In this document: piece after piece, positions 15,795-23,894 of the stretch
How the letters are laid out: every line of letters starts with the position of its first letter
Position numbering within the stretch: the first letter of the stretch is position 1
NCBI GenBank assembly: GCA_964542475.1
Contig: CAZIUL010000037.1
Span: 1-41,804, forward strand
Direction of reading: 5' to 3'
Origin: CAZIUL01 sp964542475
GTDB lineage: Bacteria > Planctomycetota > B15-G4 > CAYZWU01
Length of the DNA stretch: 41,804 nt
Program-made: the position numbers and the translations under genes
The notes under the pieces: model-generated
Seen by the model: the letters and a program-made list of their open reading frames with translations, nothing else
The model's database searches: none
What the model was told of the DNA's origin: nothing

Positions 15795-17003
15795 TCAATC
15801 CCGCCCGAGCATCCTGCGGATGTATACCGGGAGCCCGAAAAGCCCCTGGTAGCTTTCACCGGAGATGTAATTCAGGTCAGTGAGCCCGTGATCCGCGATC
15901 CGGTTGTCCGCCTCGGCAGGAGTCAGGAGCGAGATTTTATTACCGCACATGGCATACAGCATGGTGTCCCCGTAGAGGGGGACGAAGCCCGAGTAACATC
16001 TCACATCCGCGAAAACCTGGCTGAGCACGCCGTGGATCCGCCGGCTCCGGTCCGGTAGCGTGAAAGGAAACCCCGCGTGCGCCACCATGATGGAGTCTTC
16101 CTTCATGTGCCTGTTGAAGATATTCCGGTAGAACTCCTCGGTGTATAGCCGCTCGCAAACGCCCACAGGATCGGTAAGGTCCATTATCAGCACATCGAAC
16201 CGCTCGCCGTCCCGTTTCATGAAGCTGTAGCCGTCCTCGTAGGAGATCTCGAACCGCTCGTCCTTGTAGCAGTCGTGGTGAATCGAGGTCAGGTGCTTCA
16301 TGCAGAGCTCGACCACCTCCCTGTCGATGTCGATCTGCAGCAGCCTCTCGACTGTTGGATACTTTAAAACCTCCTCGGCGGCGCCTAGATCACCGCCGCC
16401 AAGGATAAGAACGGAACCGGGCTCTTTGTGCGTGAGCATGGCCGGGTGCACGAACGGCTCGTGGTAGAAGAACTCGTCCTTCTCGGATGTCTGGAACAGG
16501 TCGTCGAGCACCAGCACCTTGCCCATGGTGCGGTTCTGAAAGAGGATCATCTCCTGGTATTTGGTGCGCCTTTTTTCTATGAACTTGTCGACCTCGGCGA
16601 AGTATGCCATGCCGGGGCAGTTGTACTCCTGGATCCGCGGTGTCGGGTCCGCTTCATGCACCAGTTTTTCAGTCGGCTTGAACGCTTTTACTATGAGATC
16701 GTTGAGCAGGTGAGCTTTTTTGCGGTTGTCTGCCGTGTAGTTGCACACGGATATGTCAACGACCACGAGGTTGTTGGTTTCAGGCCAGGTGTGGATTGCC
16801 ACATGGGATTCTGCCAGCAGGACGACCGCTGTTGTTCCTCCTCCCTCGAAATCGTGGAACTCTGATTTCAACGGTTCAAGCCCGGATCGCTCGATCAGCT
16901 CCTTGAGAAGCGCAACCACTTCGTTTCCCGATATGAAGAGGTGGGGTCCGCATTCGCAGCCCATAAGATACGCGTGCAGGTCCGTCAATGTGACTGGAAT
17001 CAT
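15795..17003 (-). CDS. S-adenosylmethionine decarboxylase-spermidine synthase fusion (SpeD-SpeE)
   Basis: 402 residues. Residues 1-~125 are a prokaryotic-type AdoMet decarboxylase. ESHVAIHTWPE gives Ser66 as the self-processing residue that becomes the pyruvoyl cofactor, and Cys87 lies in DISVCNYTADN. Residues ~130-400 are an aminopropyltransferase with an AdoMet-like nucleotide fold (LILGGGDLGAAEEVLKYPTV, DIDREVVELC, MDLTDPVG) and a gate region typical of SpeE. Together they make decarboxylated AdoMet and transfer its aminopropyl group to putrescine. Cleavage before Ser66 would leave the synthase joined to the alpha chain. GGAGGAG lies about 6 nt before the ATG. It converges on feoB. Confidence 0.93.
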   Translation of the reverse strand: MIPVTLTDLHAYLMGCECGPHLFISGNEVVALLKELIERSGLEPLKSEFHDFEGGGTTAVVLLAESHVAIHTWPETNNLVVVDISVCNYTADNRKKAHLLNDLIVKAFKPTEKLVHEADPTPRIQEYNCPGMAYFAEVDKFIEKRRTKYQEMILFQNRTMGKVLVLDDLFQTSEKDEFFYHEPFVHPAMLTHKEPGSVLILGGGDLGAAEEVLKYPTVERLLQIDIDREVVELCMKHLTSIHHDCYKDERFEISYEDGYSFMKRDGERFDVLIMDLTDPVGVCERLYTEEFYRNIFNRHMKEDSIMVAHAGFPFTLPDRSRRIHGVLSQVFADVRCYSGFVPLYGDTMLYAMCGNKISLLTPAEADNRIADHGLTDLNYISGESYQGLFGLPVYIRRMLGRD

Positions 17004-17258
17004 TTTGCTCTCCTCCCAGCTACGTATACCTCATGAAAAAACAACCGTATGCCTGTCAGGCCCGGCAATAGCAACGAAAGGATTGCGGCATTTTATTAGC
17101 AGCGCAATCAGCCACCGGCACCTCAATACAGGAGCAAGAAGTCCATTTTATGGACACAAAGCGCGATATTATGGGATTTTTCAGGCGGTGTGCAAGCGTT
17201 TGAAAAAAAAAGCCGGTGAGTGCGGGTCGAGAAGAGCCTGAAACATGCGGGTGAAAAT

Positions 17259-18065
17259 TTATCCGACATTCCCCAGACCGGCTGTTTGGCGGGGGCGTAT
17301 CTCTTTATCGGCGTTTTTGTATATCTTTTTCCGTGCTCTGCATACCGTCATCTTGAAGTTTTCGACCTTGATACCCATGGAGGCTGCCGCAACCTTGTAG
17401 GGCAGATTTTCGACCTCAGCCTTGTACAACGCGGTTTTCTCACGCGGAGTGAGAAGAGTGTTGTACAGGTGCAGATAAAGAGATAGAGACAAGCAGTAAA
17501 GCCTGGAGCCTTCCAGGTACATTTCCCTTTCGATAAGCGTGTCCAAAGCGTAGCTCTGATAGCGATCGTCGGTTATTTCGGGCAGCTTTTCACTGGTGCC
17601 GTGAAAGCGGCACGATCGCTTCAGATGTTTTAGTATGGCGTTTCGGATAATGGAGTGGCTCCAGTTGCGGAAGGAGTGCTCGTGCTCTTCCCTGAAGCTG
17701 TCGGCATACCGGTAAATGGAAAGGAACACCTCCTGGATGATGTCCTGGGGATCGCAAAGAGCTCCGTAGCGTTTGAGCACGTACATGGTTCTTGAGACGA
17801 ACCGTTTCATGTTCAGTCTGTAGATGATGGAGAAGATTTCGGCTGACCTGGTTTCCTGAAATATCTGCATCAAAGCGTTCGATGTGCTGTTGATTTCAAC
17901 CACCCCTCTTTTAAGCACGCGGATCAGAGAGTTTAGTTTCCTGGAGCTGATGTTTTCGGCCGCTGTTTCGAGGTGTGAAAGCAAAGCCTGGTCATGGGTT
18001 TTTGATTGGACCCTGCAAGGAGGTTTAGCAGGAGCTTTCTCCGGTTTCTCTTCTATTGAAAGCAT
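17259..18065 (-). CDS. Sigma-70 family sigma factor-like protein (divergent)
   Basis: 268 residues, ATG with GAGGAG about 7 nt upstream. An unassigned N-terminal ~75 residues precede a region-2-like segment (~80-160: SAEIFSIIYRLNMKRFVSRT, LCDPQDIIQEVFLSIYRYAD, HSFRNWSHSIIRNAILKHLK). A region-4-like end (~205-255) includes LLTPREKTALYKAEVENLPY and NFKMTVCRARKKIYKNA. The DPQDIIQEVF string is close to the polymerase-binding helix of ECF factors. No anti-sigma gene adjoins it. A 172-nt imperfect hairpin lies 111-282 nt upstream of its start. It resembles the 11674-12363 product; function as a true sigma factor is inferred. Confidence 0.72.
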   Translation of the reverse strand: MLSIEEKPEKAPAKPPCRVQSKTHDQALLSHLETAAENISSRKLNSLIRVLKRGVVEINSTSNALMQIFQETRSAEIFSIIYRLNMKRFVSRTMYVLKRYGALCDPQDIIQEVFLSIYRYADSFREEHEHSFRNWSHSIIRNAILKHLKRSCRFHGTSEKLPEITDDRYQSYALDTLIEREMYLEGSRLYCLSLSLYLHLYNTLLTPREKTALYKAEVENLPYKVAAASMGIKVENFKMTVCRARKKIYKNADKEIRPRQTAGLGNVG

Positions 18066-18175
18066 TTTTTAGCTCCTCAGGCGTTTTTGGGGATTTCCGG
18101 CCCGACGTTGTTTCCAGGAGGAAACCCACGAAAAGGTTGTATGCCTGAGCTTCACTTATCAAAAAGCGTTCCTAA

Positions 18176-18347
18176 CCCGCATATTTCATCCTCATCTGCT
18201 GCGGCACCGTAAACTGCGCTGTGTCTGCGTTTCATGCCAGGAGACGATCCTCAACCTGTAAGAACAGGCCTGTGGTCGTCTCCTGACATGCGCCTTGCCA
18301 CAACACAGTTTACGGCACCTCGCGACGAAGTGTATGAAATAAGCGGG
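18176..18347. repeat. 172-nt imperfect palindrome / long hairpin (possible structured RNA or miniature element)
   Basis: The two arms pair along almost their whole length. The outer CCCGC-TATTTCAT (18176-18189) pairs with 18334-18347, one mismatch. The middle CCGTAAACTG (18207-18216) pairs with 18306-18315, perfect. The inner CAGGAGACGA (18238-18247) pairs with 18276-18285, perfect, with a CATG extension. The tip CCTGT (18255-18259) pairs with ACAGG (18264-18268) around an AAGA loop. The segments between have mismatches. It carries no gene. It could be an RNA in the leader of the sigma-like gene, an independent ncRNA, or a small non-autonomous mobile element. Confidence 0.8.
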
Positions 18348-18513
18348 CTTCTAATGCATCATCGGCACAGGTTTGCCCTTCCACCTGTTTTGTTCGGAAT
18401 AACCGTAAACAGCGGAATAGAGTGTTTTTGATTCGAAAACGGGAATGCATGCCCGGGAAGGAGTGGATTGATTTTTTTTTTGTAACGAGGGATTGTTACG
18501 AATATGTGACGCT

Positions 18514-18558
18514 AAAAATTATCCGTGTCCATCCGTGGTTCTCTTTTTCTTTCTTCCT
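18514..18558. repeat. Dispersed ATCCGTG-CATCCGTGGTTC repeat, copy 1
   Basis: AAAAATTATCCGTGTCCATCCGTGGTTCTCTTT-type sequence. The same string, with C replaced by T at one position, recurs at 27721-27764. Both copies lie at the 3' end of a minus-strand gene; here the stop is 20 nt away. Read from those genes it is the ACCACGGATG(A/G)ACACGGAT motif, which I recall as common in intergenic DNA of many environmental bacteria. Confidence 0.75.
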
Positions 18559-18577
18559 AAAGCCTCCGGCTTTCCTA

Positions 18578-19135
18578 CTATCCCGAAAGCCCTAGCTCCT
18601 CGGCCGCCCCCTGCATGAACCCTATGATCTCCTCGATGACGGCGTTTCTTTCCACGCCGAGCTCCTCGCTCCCCTTCTTGATCTCCTCACGGTTGACCTT
18701 TCTGGCGAAACTTTTGTCCTTGAGCTTTTTTACCACGGATTTCGTTTTCACGCTGTGGATGTTCTTTCCCTTGACGAGTGCCACGGCCGTGATGAGGCCG
18801 CAAAGCTCATCCACTGCAAAGAGGGTTTTCTCGATCGCGGTGGTGCGCTCGATGCCGTGATAGTCGTTGTGAGCCTTCACCGCGTTGACTATGTGTGCAC
18901 CAAGGCCCGCCTCTTCGAGTATCTTCGCGCCGGCAATGGAGTGTTCTTCTTCAGACGGGTGCTCTTCATAATCGATATCGTGGAGGAGGCCGGTAATTCC
19001 CCAATCCTCCTCGTTTTCTCCGGCCTTTCGGGCGAACCCTCTCATTACCGCTTCAACCGCGATGGCATGCTTGATTAAACCTTCGTTCCTGGTATGCTCC
19101 TTCAAAAGAGCCAGTGCTTGTTCTCGGTTAATCAT
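18578..19135 (-). CDS. HD-domain (HDIG-like) phosphohydrolase-family protein
   Basis: 185 residues. The HD motif pattern is visible: H26 or nearby (LIKHAIAVEAVMRGFA), LLHDIDYEEHP, EEHSIAGAKIL, IVNAVKAHN and a later Asp (FAVDELCG). Proteins of this size class are usually annotated HDIG or hydrolase; the substrate is unknown. Two in-frame ATGs exist, at 19147 and 19135. GGAG lies 6-7 nt before the second and overlaps the first, so 19135 is chosen. It is divergent from xseA. Confidence 0.85.
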   Translation of the reverse strand: MINREQALALLKEHTRNEGLIKHAIAVEAVMRGFARKAGENEEDWGITGLLHDIDYEEHPSEEEHSIAGAKILEEAGLGAHIVNAVKAHNDYHGIERTTAIEKTLFAVDELCGLITAVALVKGKNIHSVKTKSVVKKLKDKSFARKVNREEIKKGSEELGVERNAVIEEIIGFMQGAAEELGLSG

Positions 19136-19256
19136 TGTACTCTCCATTACTGCCCTGAAAGTTCGTGCCGGCGTTCTTGAACCGGGGCCGGAAAAAAATA
19201 AGATGAAAAGATGATAGCACCGTGCAATGCGGGATTAAAGGAGATAACGTTCAGGA

Positions 19257-20690
19257 ATGAACGGGACACAAACCTACACGATTCGAGAGATCTCGGGCGG
19301 AATCGAAAGAGCGCTTCATTCCGCGTTTCCCGAGAAGCTCTGGGTTGTGGGTGAAATCCAGGGATTGGACAGGGCGCGCCACGGCAAGCACTGGTATTTT
19401 CAGCTTTGCGAGACCGAAGCGGGTGGCGAGGTCTGCAGGCTTTCAGCCACCATCTGGAAAGGGATCAGGGACCGCCTCTTTGGGCCGAACGGAACTTTGA
19501 CCGGGGTCATGAACCTTGACGAACAGCTGGACGGAATCAAGATCAGGGCGCTCTGCCGGTTGGATTTCTACGCGCCTTACGGAAAGGTATCGCTTCATGT
19601 GCAGGATATAGACCCGGCGTACACGCTTGGCGACCTGGAGGCAAAACGGCAGGCCCTGATAGATAAACTCACAAAACTCGGCACGCTCCACATGAACAGC
19701 GAAAAGGCGCTCGTGGATGTGCCGTTGAAGATAGGGCTGATCACATCGGGCGGAAGCGCGGCCTACAACGATTTTGTCAAGGAGCTGAATGGATCCGGGA
19801 TAGGCTTCCAATTGCTGCTGTGTGACGCAAGGATGCAGGGCAAGCAAGCCGTCCCAACGGTCAGAGGAGCTTTTGCCGCGCTCGGAAAGCACGACCCGGA
19901 CGCAATTGTTCTTGTCCGCGGCGGGGGCTCGCGCCTGGACCTGTCGTGGTTCGATTGCGAGGAGATCGTGCAGGAAATCATCAGGTGCCCGCAACCGGTG
20001 ATCACCGGTATCGGCCACGAGATCGATGTTACCATCTCGGAGATGGCTGCCTTTGCCGGGTTGAAAACACCAACCGCTGCCGCCGGTTTTCTCGTGGAGA
20101 GGGTGCGAGGGTACATGGACAGGACACGGGAGCTCGTCTCCGGCGTGGCTGCGGCTGCCAGGGCGCTCACCGATCTGGAGAAGGCCGGTTTGAAGGAGAG
20201 TGCCTCGCACATGGTATCGTACACGCGCATGGTTCTCCTGGAGGAGGAAGGTGATTTGAGAGAGAGCCGGGCACGCCTTGTGTCAGCAGCGCGGATGCTG
20301 AACGAAAAGCGTGGTACTGAACTCGAAAAAACGTGGAGCAGGCTGGCAGCAGGGCCGTATGTCAGGCGCCTCGATCAGCTCCGCATCAGCCTCTCCAGGG
20401 CGACGCTCATGCTGGACAACGCCTGGCAAAGACGCTGCGAAAAGGAGACGCACGCAGCGGACCTGATGGCTGAGCGCCTGCGGCTGCTCGATCCCAGGCG
20501 CACGGTCAGTCGCGGCTACGCTGTCATCAGAAACAGTGAAGGAAAGACCGTCAAATCGGTTGAAATGCTCAACAGATCCGATCGTATCGTTGCCGAGCTT
20601 CGCGACGGGAGGATTACATCCAGGGTCGAGGATATCGAGAAAGTGGGTTCAAATGCCAAAAAAGAAAAAAGACAGCTTAAAATATGGTGA
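19257..20690 (+). CDS. xseA: Exodeoxyribonuclease VII large subunit
   Basis: Degrades single-stranded DNA to acid-soluble oligonucleotides together with XseB. 477 residues. It has an N-terminal OB-fold (YTIREISGGIERAL, LWVVGEIQGL, GKHWYFQL) and the catalytic core (IGLITSGGSAAYNDF, DAIVLVRGGGSRLDL, PVITGIGHEIDVTISEMAA, LKTPTAAAGFLVE). A long helical C-terminal part ends with the conserved RRTVSRGYAVIRN near residue 420. The reading frame overlaps xseB by 38 nt, as is common for this pair. Confidence 0.96.
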   Translation: MNGTQTYTIREISGGIERALHSAFPEKLWVVGEIQGLDRARHGKHWYFQLCETEAGGEVCRLSATIWKGIRDRLFGPNGTLTGVMNLDEQLDGIKIRALCRLDFYAPYGKVSLHVQDIDPAYTLGDLEAKRQALIDKLTKLGTLHMNSEKALVDVPLKIGLITSGGSAAYNDFVKELNGSGIGFQLLLCDARMQGKQAVPTVRGAFAALGKHDPDAIVLVRGGGSRLDLSWFDCEEIVQEIIRCPQPVITGIGHEIDVTISEMAAFAGLKTPTAAAGFLVERVRGYMDRTRELVSGVAAAARALTDLEKAGLKESASHMVSYTRMVLLEEEGDLRESRARLVSAARMLNEKRGTELEKTWSRLAAGPYVRRLDQLRISLSRATLMLDNAWQRRCEKETHAADLMAERLRLLDPRRTVSRGYAVIRNSEGKTVKSVEMLNRSDRIVAELRDGRITSRVEDIEKVGSNAKKEKRQLKIW

Positions 20691-20949
20691 GGCCAGGAAG
20701 AGGCTGGAGCAGATCCTTAAGGATATCGAGGGCAGCGAGGTCGATGTGGATGATCTGTCCGAGATGGTCAAGGAAGCCGCGGAGCTGATCCAGCTCTGCA
20801 GGAAAAAACTGGAAAAGACCAGGGTCGAGGTGGAAAAGGTGGTGGGGGAGATTGGGCTCGAAGAGGAGAATGGCCGAGATATAACGGAAGATGCGTGCGG
20901 CTCCAAGGCGGAAGATGCCGAGGGGGAGCCCGTGGATGAACCGTTCTGA
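20653..20949 (+). CDS. xseB: Exodeoxyribonuclease VII small subunit
   Basis: 98 residues. KYGEARKRLEQILKDIEGSE, then a helix through DLSEMVKEAAELIQLCRKKLE, matches the XseB helical hairpin. The last ~25 residues are an acidic tail not usual for the family. The start ATG at 20653 lies inside xseA (38-nt overlap, different frame), which implies coupled translation. The open frame continues upstream to 20536 but only as overlap with xseA. Confidence 0.92.
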   Translation: MPKKKKDSLKYGEARKRLEQILKDIEGSEVDVDDLSEMVKEAAELIQLCRKKLEKTRVEVEKVVGEIGLEEENGRDITEDACGSKAEDAEGEPVDEPF

Positions 20950-21000
20950 GCGGGATCTGGGATATGATGCCGATGGACTCTTATACGGAGGAGTGTACTG

Positions 21001-22254
21001 TTGAACGAGAAAACCGGCAAACTGGCTGCCTTGGGTGGGGAACCGGCCTGTAGGGTTGATTGGCCGGCCTGGCCTATATGGGGAAAGGAGGATGAGGCAG
21101 CCGTTTCAGAGGTGGTGAACACCGGTGGGTGGGGGATCTGTCCCGAACCGAATGCCGTGTCGCGCTTTGCACAAAGCTTTGCGGATGCGCATCATGCAAA
21201 ACACGCTGTCCCATGCTGCAACGGCACCGTGGCCATAATGATCGCGCTGAGGGCCGTGGGTGTCCTGCCCGGGCACGAGGTGATCATGCCGTCCTACACC
21301 TTCATGGCGACCGCAACCGCGGCCATAGGCATTGGCGCGACACCCGTGGTTGTGGATGTGGATCCTCTCACCTACAACCTGGATCCGGCGAAGATCGAAG
21401 AGGCGATAACGGACAGAACCCGCGCCATACTTCCCGTGCACATCGCCGGGATGCCCGCGGCAATGGACGAAATAACAGGCATCGCTGAAAAGCACGGGCT
21501 GAAGGTTGTGGAGGACTGCGCCCAGGCCCACCTTGCCCGGTACAGGGAAAAGCCCGTTGGCGCGATCGGCCATGCCGGGACATTCAGCTTCCAGTCGTCG
21601 AAAAACCTGTGTGCCGGCGAGGGAGGGATCGTACTGACGAACGACCTCGATGCTTTCAGGGTGGCGCACGCCTTCCATCACTGCGGCAGGGACCCGACAG
21701 GCGGGAAGTGGTACGACCACCCGTACATGGGCCAGAACCTGCGAATGGGCCAGCTCCAGGCAGCCCTCCTCGCAAGCCAGATGCAAAGGCTTGTTGCACA
21801 GCACGAGACCAGGCTTGAAAACGGGCGCTACCTTGCGGAGAAGGTCTCTGACATCGATGGCATGCGTGTGATAGGTTGGCCGTGGCCGGAGCAGGTCACG
21901 GCGGCTTCCTATCACATCTTCATCTTTACCTTTGATCGAAAGCTGTTCCATGGCGTGAACAGCGCCGCGTTCTGCGAAGCGCTTCGCGCCGAGGGCGTGC
22001 CGTGCCACGGGGGGTACGACCGCAGCCTTCAGGACCATGATTTTTTCGAGGATCCTTTTGTCGAGCGTATGCTCGGAAAAGATCGCCCGGACTACAAGAG
22101 CATAGACACGCCGGTGGCGCGCAGCGCTGTGTCCGGCTCTGTCTGGATCAAGCAGTTCATGCTTCTCGCGGGCAGGGATGCAATGGACCGGATAGCAGGT
22201 GCTGTTGCAAAGGTGAGGGACAACGCCGGCGAGCTTTCACGGATCTTGGCGTAG
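21001..22254 (+). CDS. DegT/DnrJ/EryC1/StrS-family PLP aminotransferase
   Basis: 417 residues, TTG start with GGAGGAG 7 nt upstream. The fold-type I pattern is clear: CCNGTVAIMIALRAVGVLPG, HEVIMPSYTFMATATAA, VVEDCAQAH, and FSFQSSKNLCAGEGG with the PLP-binding lysine near residue 200. The family aminates keto-sugars in surface polysaccharide or antibiotic pathways, though some members act elsewhere; the substrate cannot be assigned. The N-terminus (KLAALGGEPACR) is typical of StrS/inosamine-type members. It follows xseB by 51 nt and converges on the carbamoyltransferase/SGNH cluster, so a role in the same sugar-modifying pathway is possible. Confidence 0.9.
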   Translation: MNEKTGKLAALGGEPACRVDWPAWPIWGKEDEAAVSEVVNTGGWGICPEPNAVSRFAQSFADAHHAKHAVPCCNGTVAIMIALRAVGVLPGHEVIMPSYTFMATATAAIGIGATPVVVDVDPLTYNLDPAKIEEAITDRTRAILPVHIAGMPAAMDEITGIAEKHGLKVVEDCAQAHLARYREKPVGAIGHAGTFSFQSSKNLCAGEGGIVLTNDLDAFRVAHAFHHCGRDPTGGKWYDHPYMGQNLRMGQLQAALLASQMQRLVAQHETRLENGRYLAEKVSDIDGMRVIGWPWPEQVTAASYHIFIFTFDRKLFHGVNSAAFCEALRAEGVPCHGGYDRSLQDHDFFEDPFVERMLGKDRPDYKSIDTPVARSAVSGSVWIKQFMLLAGRDAMDRIAGAVAKVRDNAGELSRILA

Positions 22255-22291
22255 AGGCGCAGGAGCGCGCCGGTGACGCTCCCTTGTGTTT

Positions 22292-23881
22292 CTAGAAAAG
22301 CGTGTAGATGAACGGCGCCACGAACGGGCTTGATGCGGCAACTATGAGAAGCGAGCCGATAGCGAGCATCACGGCAAGAAGCGGCATCATGTACCAGTGC
22401 CCTCGGTGCGTGAACGCCAAATATAGCTCGATCACAATCCCGATGCGCTTTCTGAGCTTCCACAACAGAAAGACGATTACACCGATCAACACCACACCAA
22501 CGACAAGGCTGCCTGCGCCGGCCGGCAGTATTGCCGCGAGCAGGTTGAAAAATGCCACGATACCGACAACCGATGCAATGAGCGCTCCCACCTTGATGAA
22601 GCCGAGAAATCCGTTTTCGTCGCGGTATGAGATCGCGTACATCAAGCCCAGAGTAATCCAGAGCGCGAGCACAACCCATACCCACAGCGGAACGCCTTTT
22701 TCAGGGTCAGGCAGCTCTTCCGCGACGCCGCTTCCGGCGGCGATCGGTGTGGAAGCGACTTTTGACTCGCCGAGGTAGATGTTTCTGTTGAGGTGGTTGT
22801 AAAGCGCCTGTGCGAAAGCCCTGTTTCCTTCGGGCGAGAAGTGCCGGTCTTTCGTATAGTAAAGGTCGGTCCCATCCCTTGCTTCGCGCATGAAGAGGAG
22901 CATGGGGTCCACGGTGTCCAGGCCTGTTTCGTCGCAGAGAGCGAGCATTGTCTTGAACGGCAGGTCAGGGTTCCACTCGTTGTCTTTGACGCCGAGCTGT
23001 TCTCTCTGGTCGGCCTTGAACCCGGAATAGATCTGGGCTTTCGACGGGATGAGGGCCACAACCGGTTTGATCCCCCTGTCTTCGCAGGTGTGCTTGAACC
23101 CTTTGAGTATGGCCTTGGTGTGCAGCCACGCCTTCTTTATTGTTTCAGGCTCGTCATTCAGAAGCACCGACCATTCTGCGGGTATGAACCGTCCTTTCGC
23201 GGTTTCATGGAGAGGCATGCTCAGCCCGAAGCGCGAGAGGATTTTACCCACCGCGAATGTGCGCGTGAACCAGCTCTGTGCGCCGGGGTTTTCGAGCTCC
23301 TTTTGCACCGTGGCCTCTGCACCGCCGATTGCCGGGAAAAGGGGTTTTGGGAACCTGAGGTACTGCTTCCGGCTGTTCCAGAAGACATCGTTTTGATAGA
23401 AGTTCATCACAACGATATCAGGGTCGAGCTTCAGCTCCTTCAGCCCTATCTCCCTCAACCAGAGAAGCTCCTGATCGGTGGAATAGCCTTCCGTGCCGCA
23501 GTTGATGATTTCGACCTTGCGTCCCTCTTCGCGGTACTTGTTCTCCAGAAGATCAAGAAACAAGTCCTTTCTGTTCACCGTGTACCCAAGGGTGAACGAA
23601 TCGCCTAGAAACAGGATCCGTTTGGTGTCTGCCGCTTTTTCCAGCGTCATGTTTTCGTCGTCACGCAGCCCAATGCTGTTTATGGTGTAGGTCACGTCGA
23701 ACTCGGATGTGCGGCGCGTGGATGTCGTGTTCTTTTTCTTCACCCAGCCGAGATATGGGTGAAACTCGTTGATGGACGGCTGGGGCCCCAGCCCGAACAG
23801 GCGCAGCCCGCACTCCACCACAAGCAGAAAAACGAACAGGAAGATCGCCAGGCCTACCAGGTAAGAAAGCAAACGGTTCAT
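22292..23881 (-). CDS. Membrane-anchored SGNH/AlgJ-like hydrolase with C-terminal membrane domain
   Basis: 529 residues. An N-terminal membrane span (~5-25) precedes an extracytoplasmic SGNH domain with GDSFTLGY (nucleophile Ser95) and catalytic DRHFSPEG near residue 345. Three to four membrane spans end the protein (~390-529). SGNH proteins of this kind add or remove acetyl groups on polysaccharides or act beside such enzymes. It starts 13 nt after the carbamoyltransferase stop, so the two share an operon with the small SxtJ-like gene. The exact reaction is unknown. The C-terminal membrane part is unusual for stand-alone SGNH hydrolases. Confidence 0.82.
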   Translation of the reverse strand: MNRLLSYLVGLAIFLFVFLLVVECGLRLFGLGPQPSINEFHPYLGWVKKKNTTSTRRTSEFDVTYTINSIGLRDDENMTLEKAADTKRILFLGDSFTLGYTVNRKDLFLDLLENKYREEGRKVEIINCGTEGYSTDQELLWLREIGLKELKLDPDIVVMNFYQNDVFWNSRKQYLRFPKPLFPAIGGAEATVQKELENPGAQSWFTRTFAVGKILSRFGLSMPLHETAKGRFIPAEWSVLLNDEPETIKKAWLHTKAILKGFKHTCEDRGIKPVVALIPSKAQIYSGFKADQREQLGVKDNEWNPDLPFKTMLALCDETGLDTVDPMLLFMREARDGTDLYYTKDRHFSPEGNRAFAQALYNHLNRNIYLGESKVASTPIAAGSGVAEELPDPEKGVPLWVWVVLALWITLGLMYAISYRDENGFLGFIKVGALIASVVGIVAFFNLLAAILPAGAGSLVVGVVLIGVIVFLLWKLRKRIGIVIELYLAFTHRGHWYMMPLLAVMLAIGSLLIVAASSPFVAPFIYTLF

Positions 23882-23894
23882 CTTGTATTCTCTT

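Larger units (their letters stand above)
18066..18577. other. 512-nt intergenic region: long hairpin, dispersed repeat, no gene
   Basis: Between the sigma-like gene and the HD-domain gene, both on the minus strand. It holds the 172-nt imperfect palindrome (18176-18347), a further CCGTAAAC copy near 18412, a ten-base T-run with a nearby GTAAC/GTTAC dyad (18471-18500) and the dispersed ATCCGTG repeat (18514-18558). The only reading frame (18234-18431) runs through the hairpin arm and has no ribosome site. Confidence 0.7.

Noticed and set aside
17141..17155. GTCCAT-TTT-ATGGAC small hairpin upstream of the speD-speE fusion
   Set aside because: A 6-bp stem in a 255-nt gap is within chance expectation and no neighbouring element supports it.
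18234..18431. 65-codon frame in the 512-nt gap
   Set aside because: It runs through one arm of the long hairpin, has no ribosome site and no recognisable sequence.
18471..18500. T-run followed by a GTAAC/GTTAC dyad as a terminator
   Set aside because: The T-run precedes the stem on the plus strand, and the minus strand would have an A-run after it; neither fits an intrinsic terminator.
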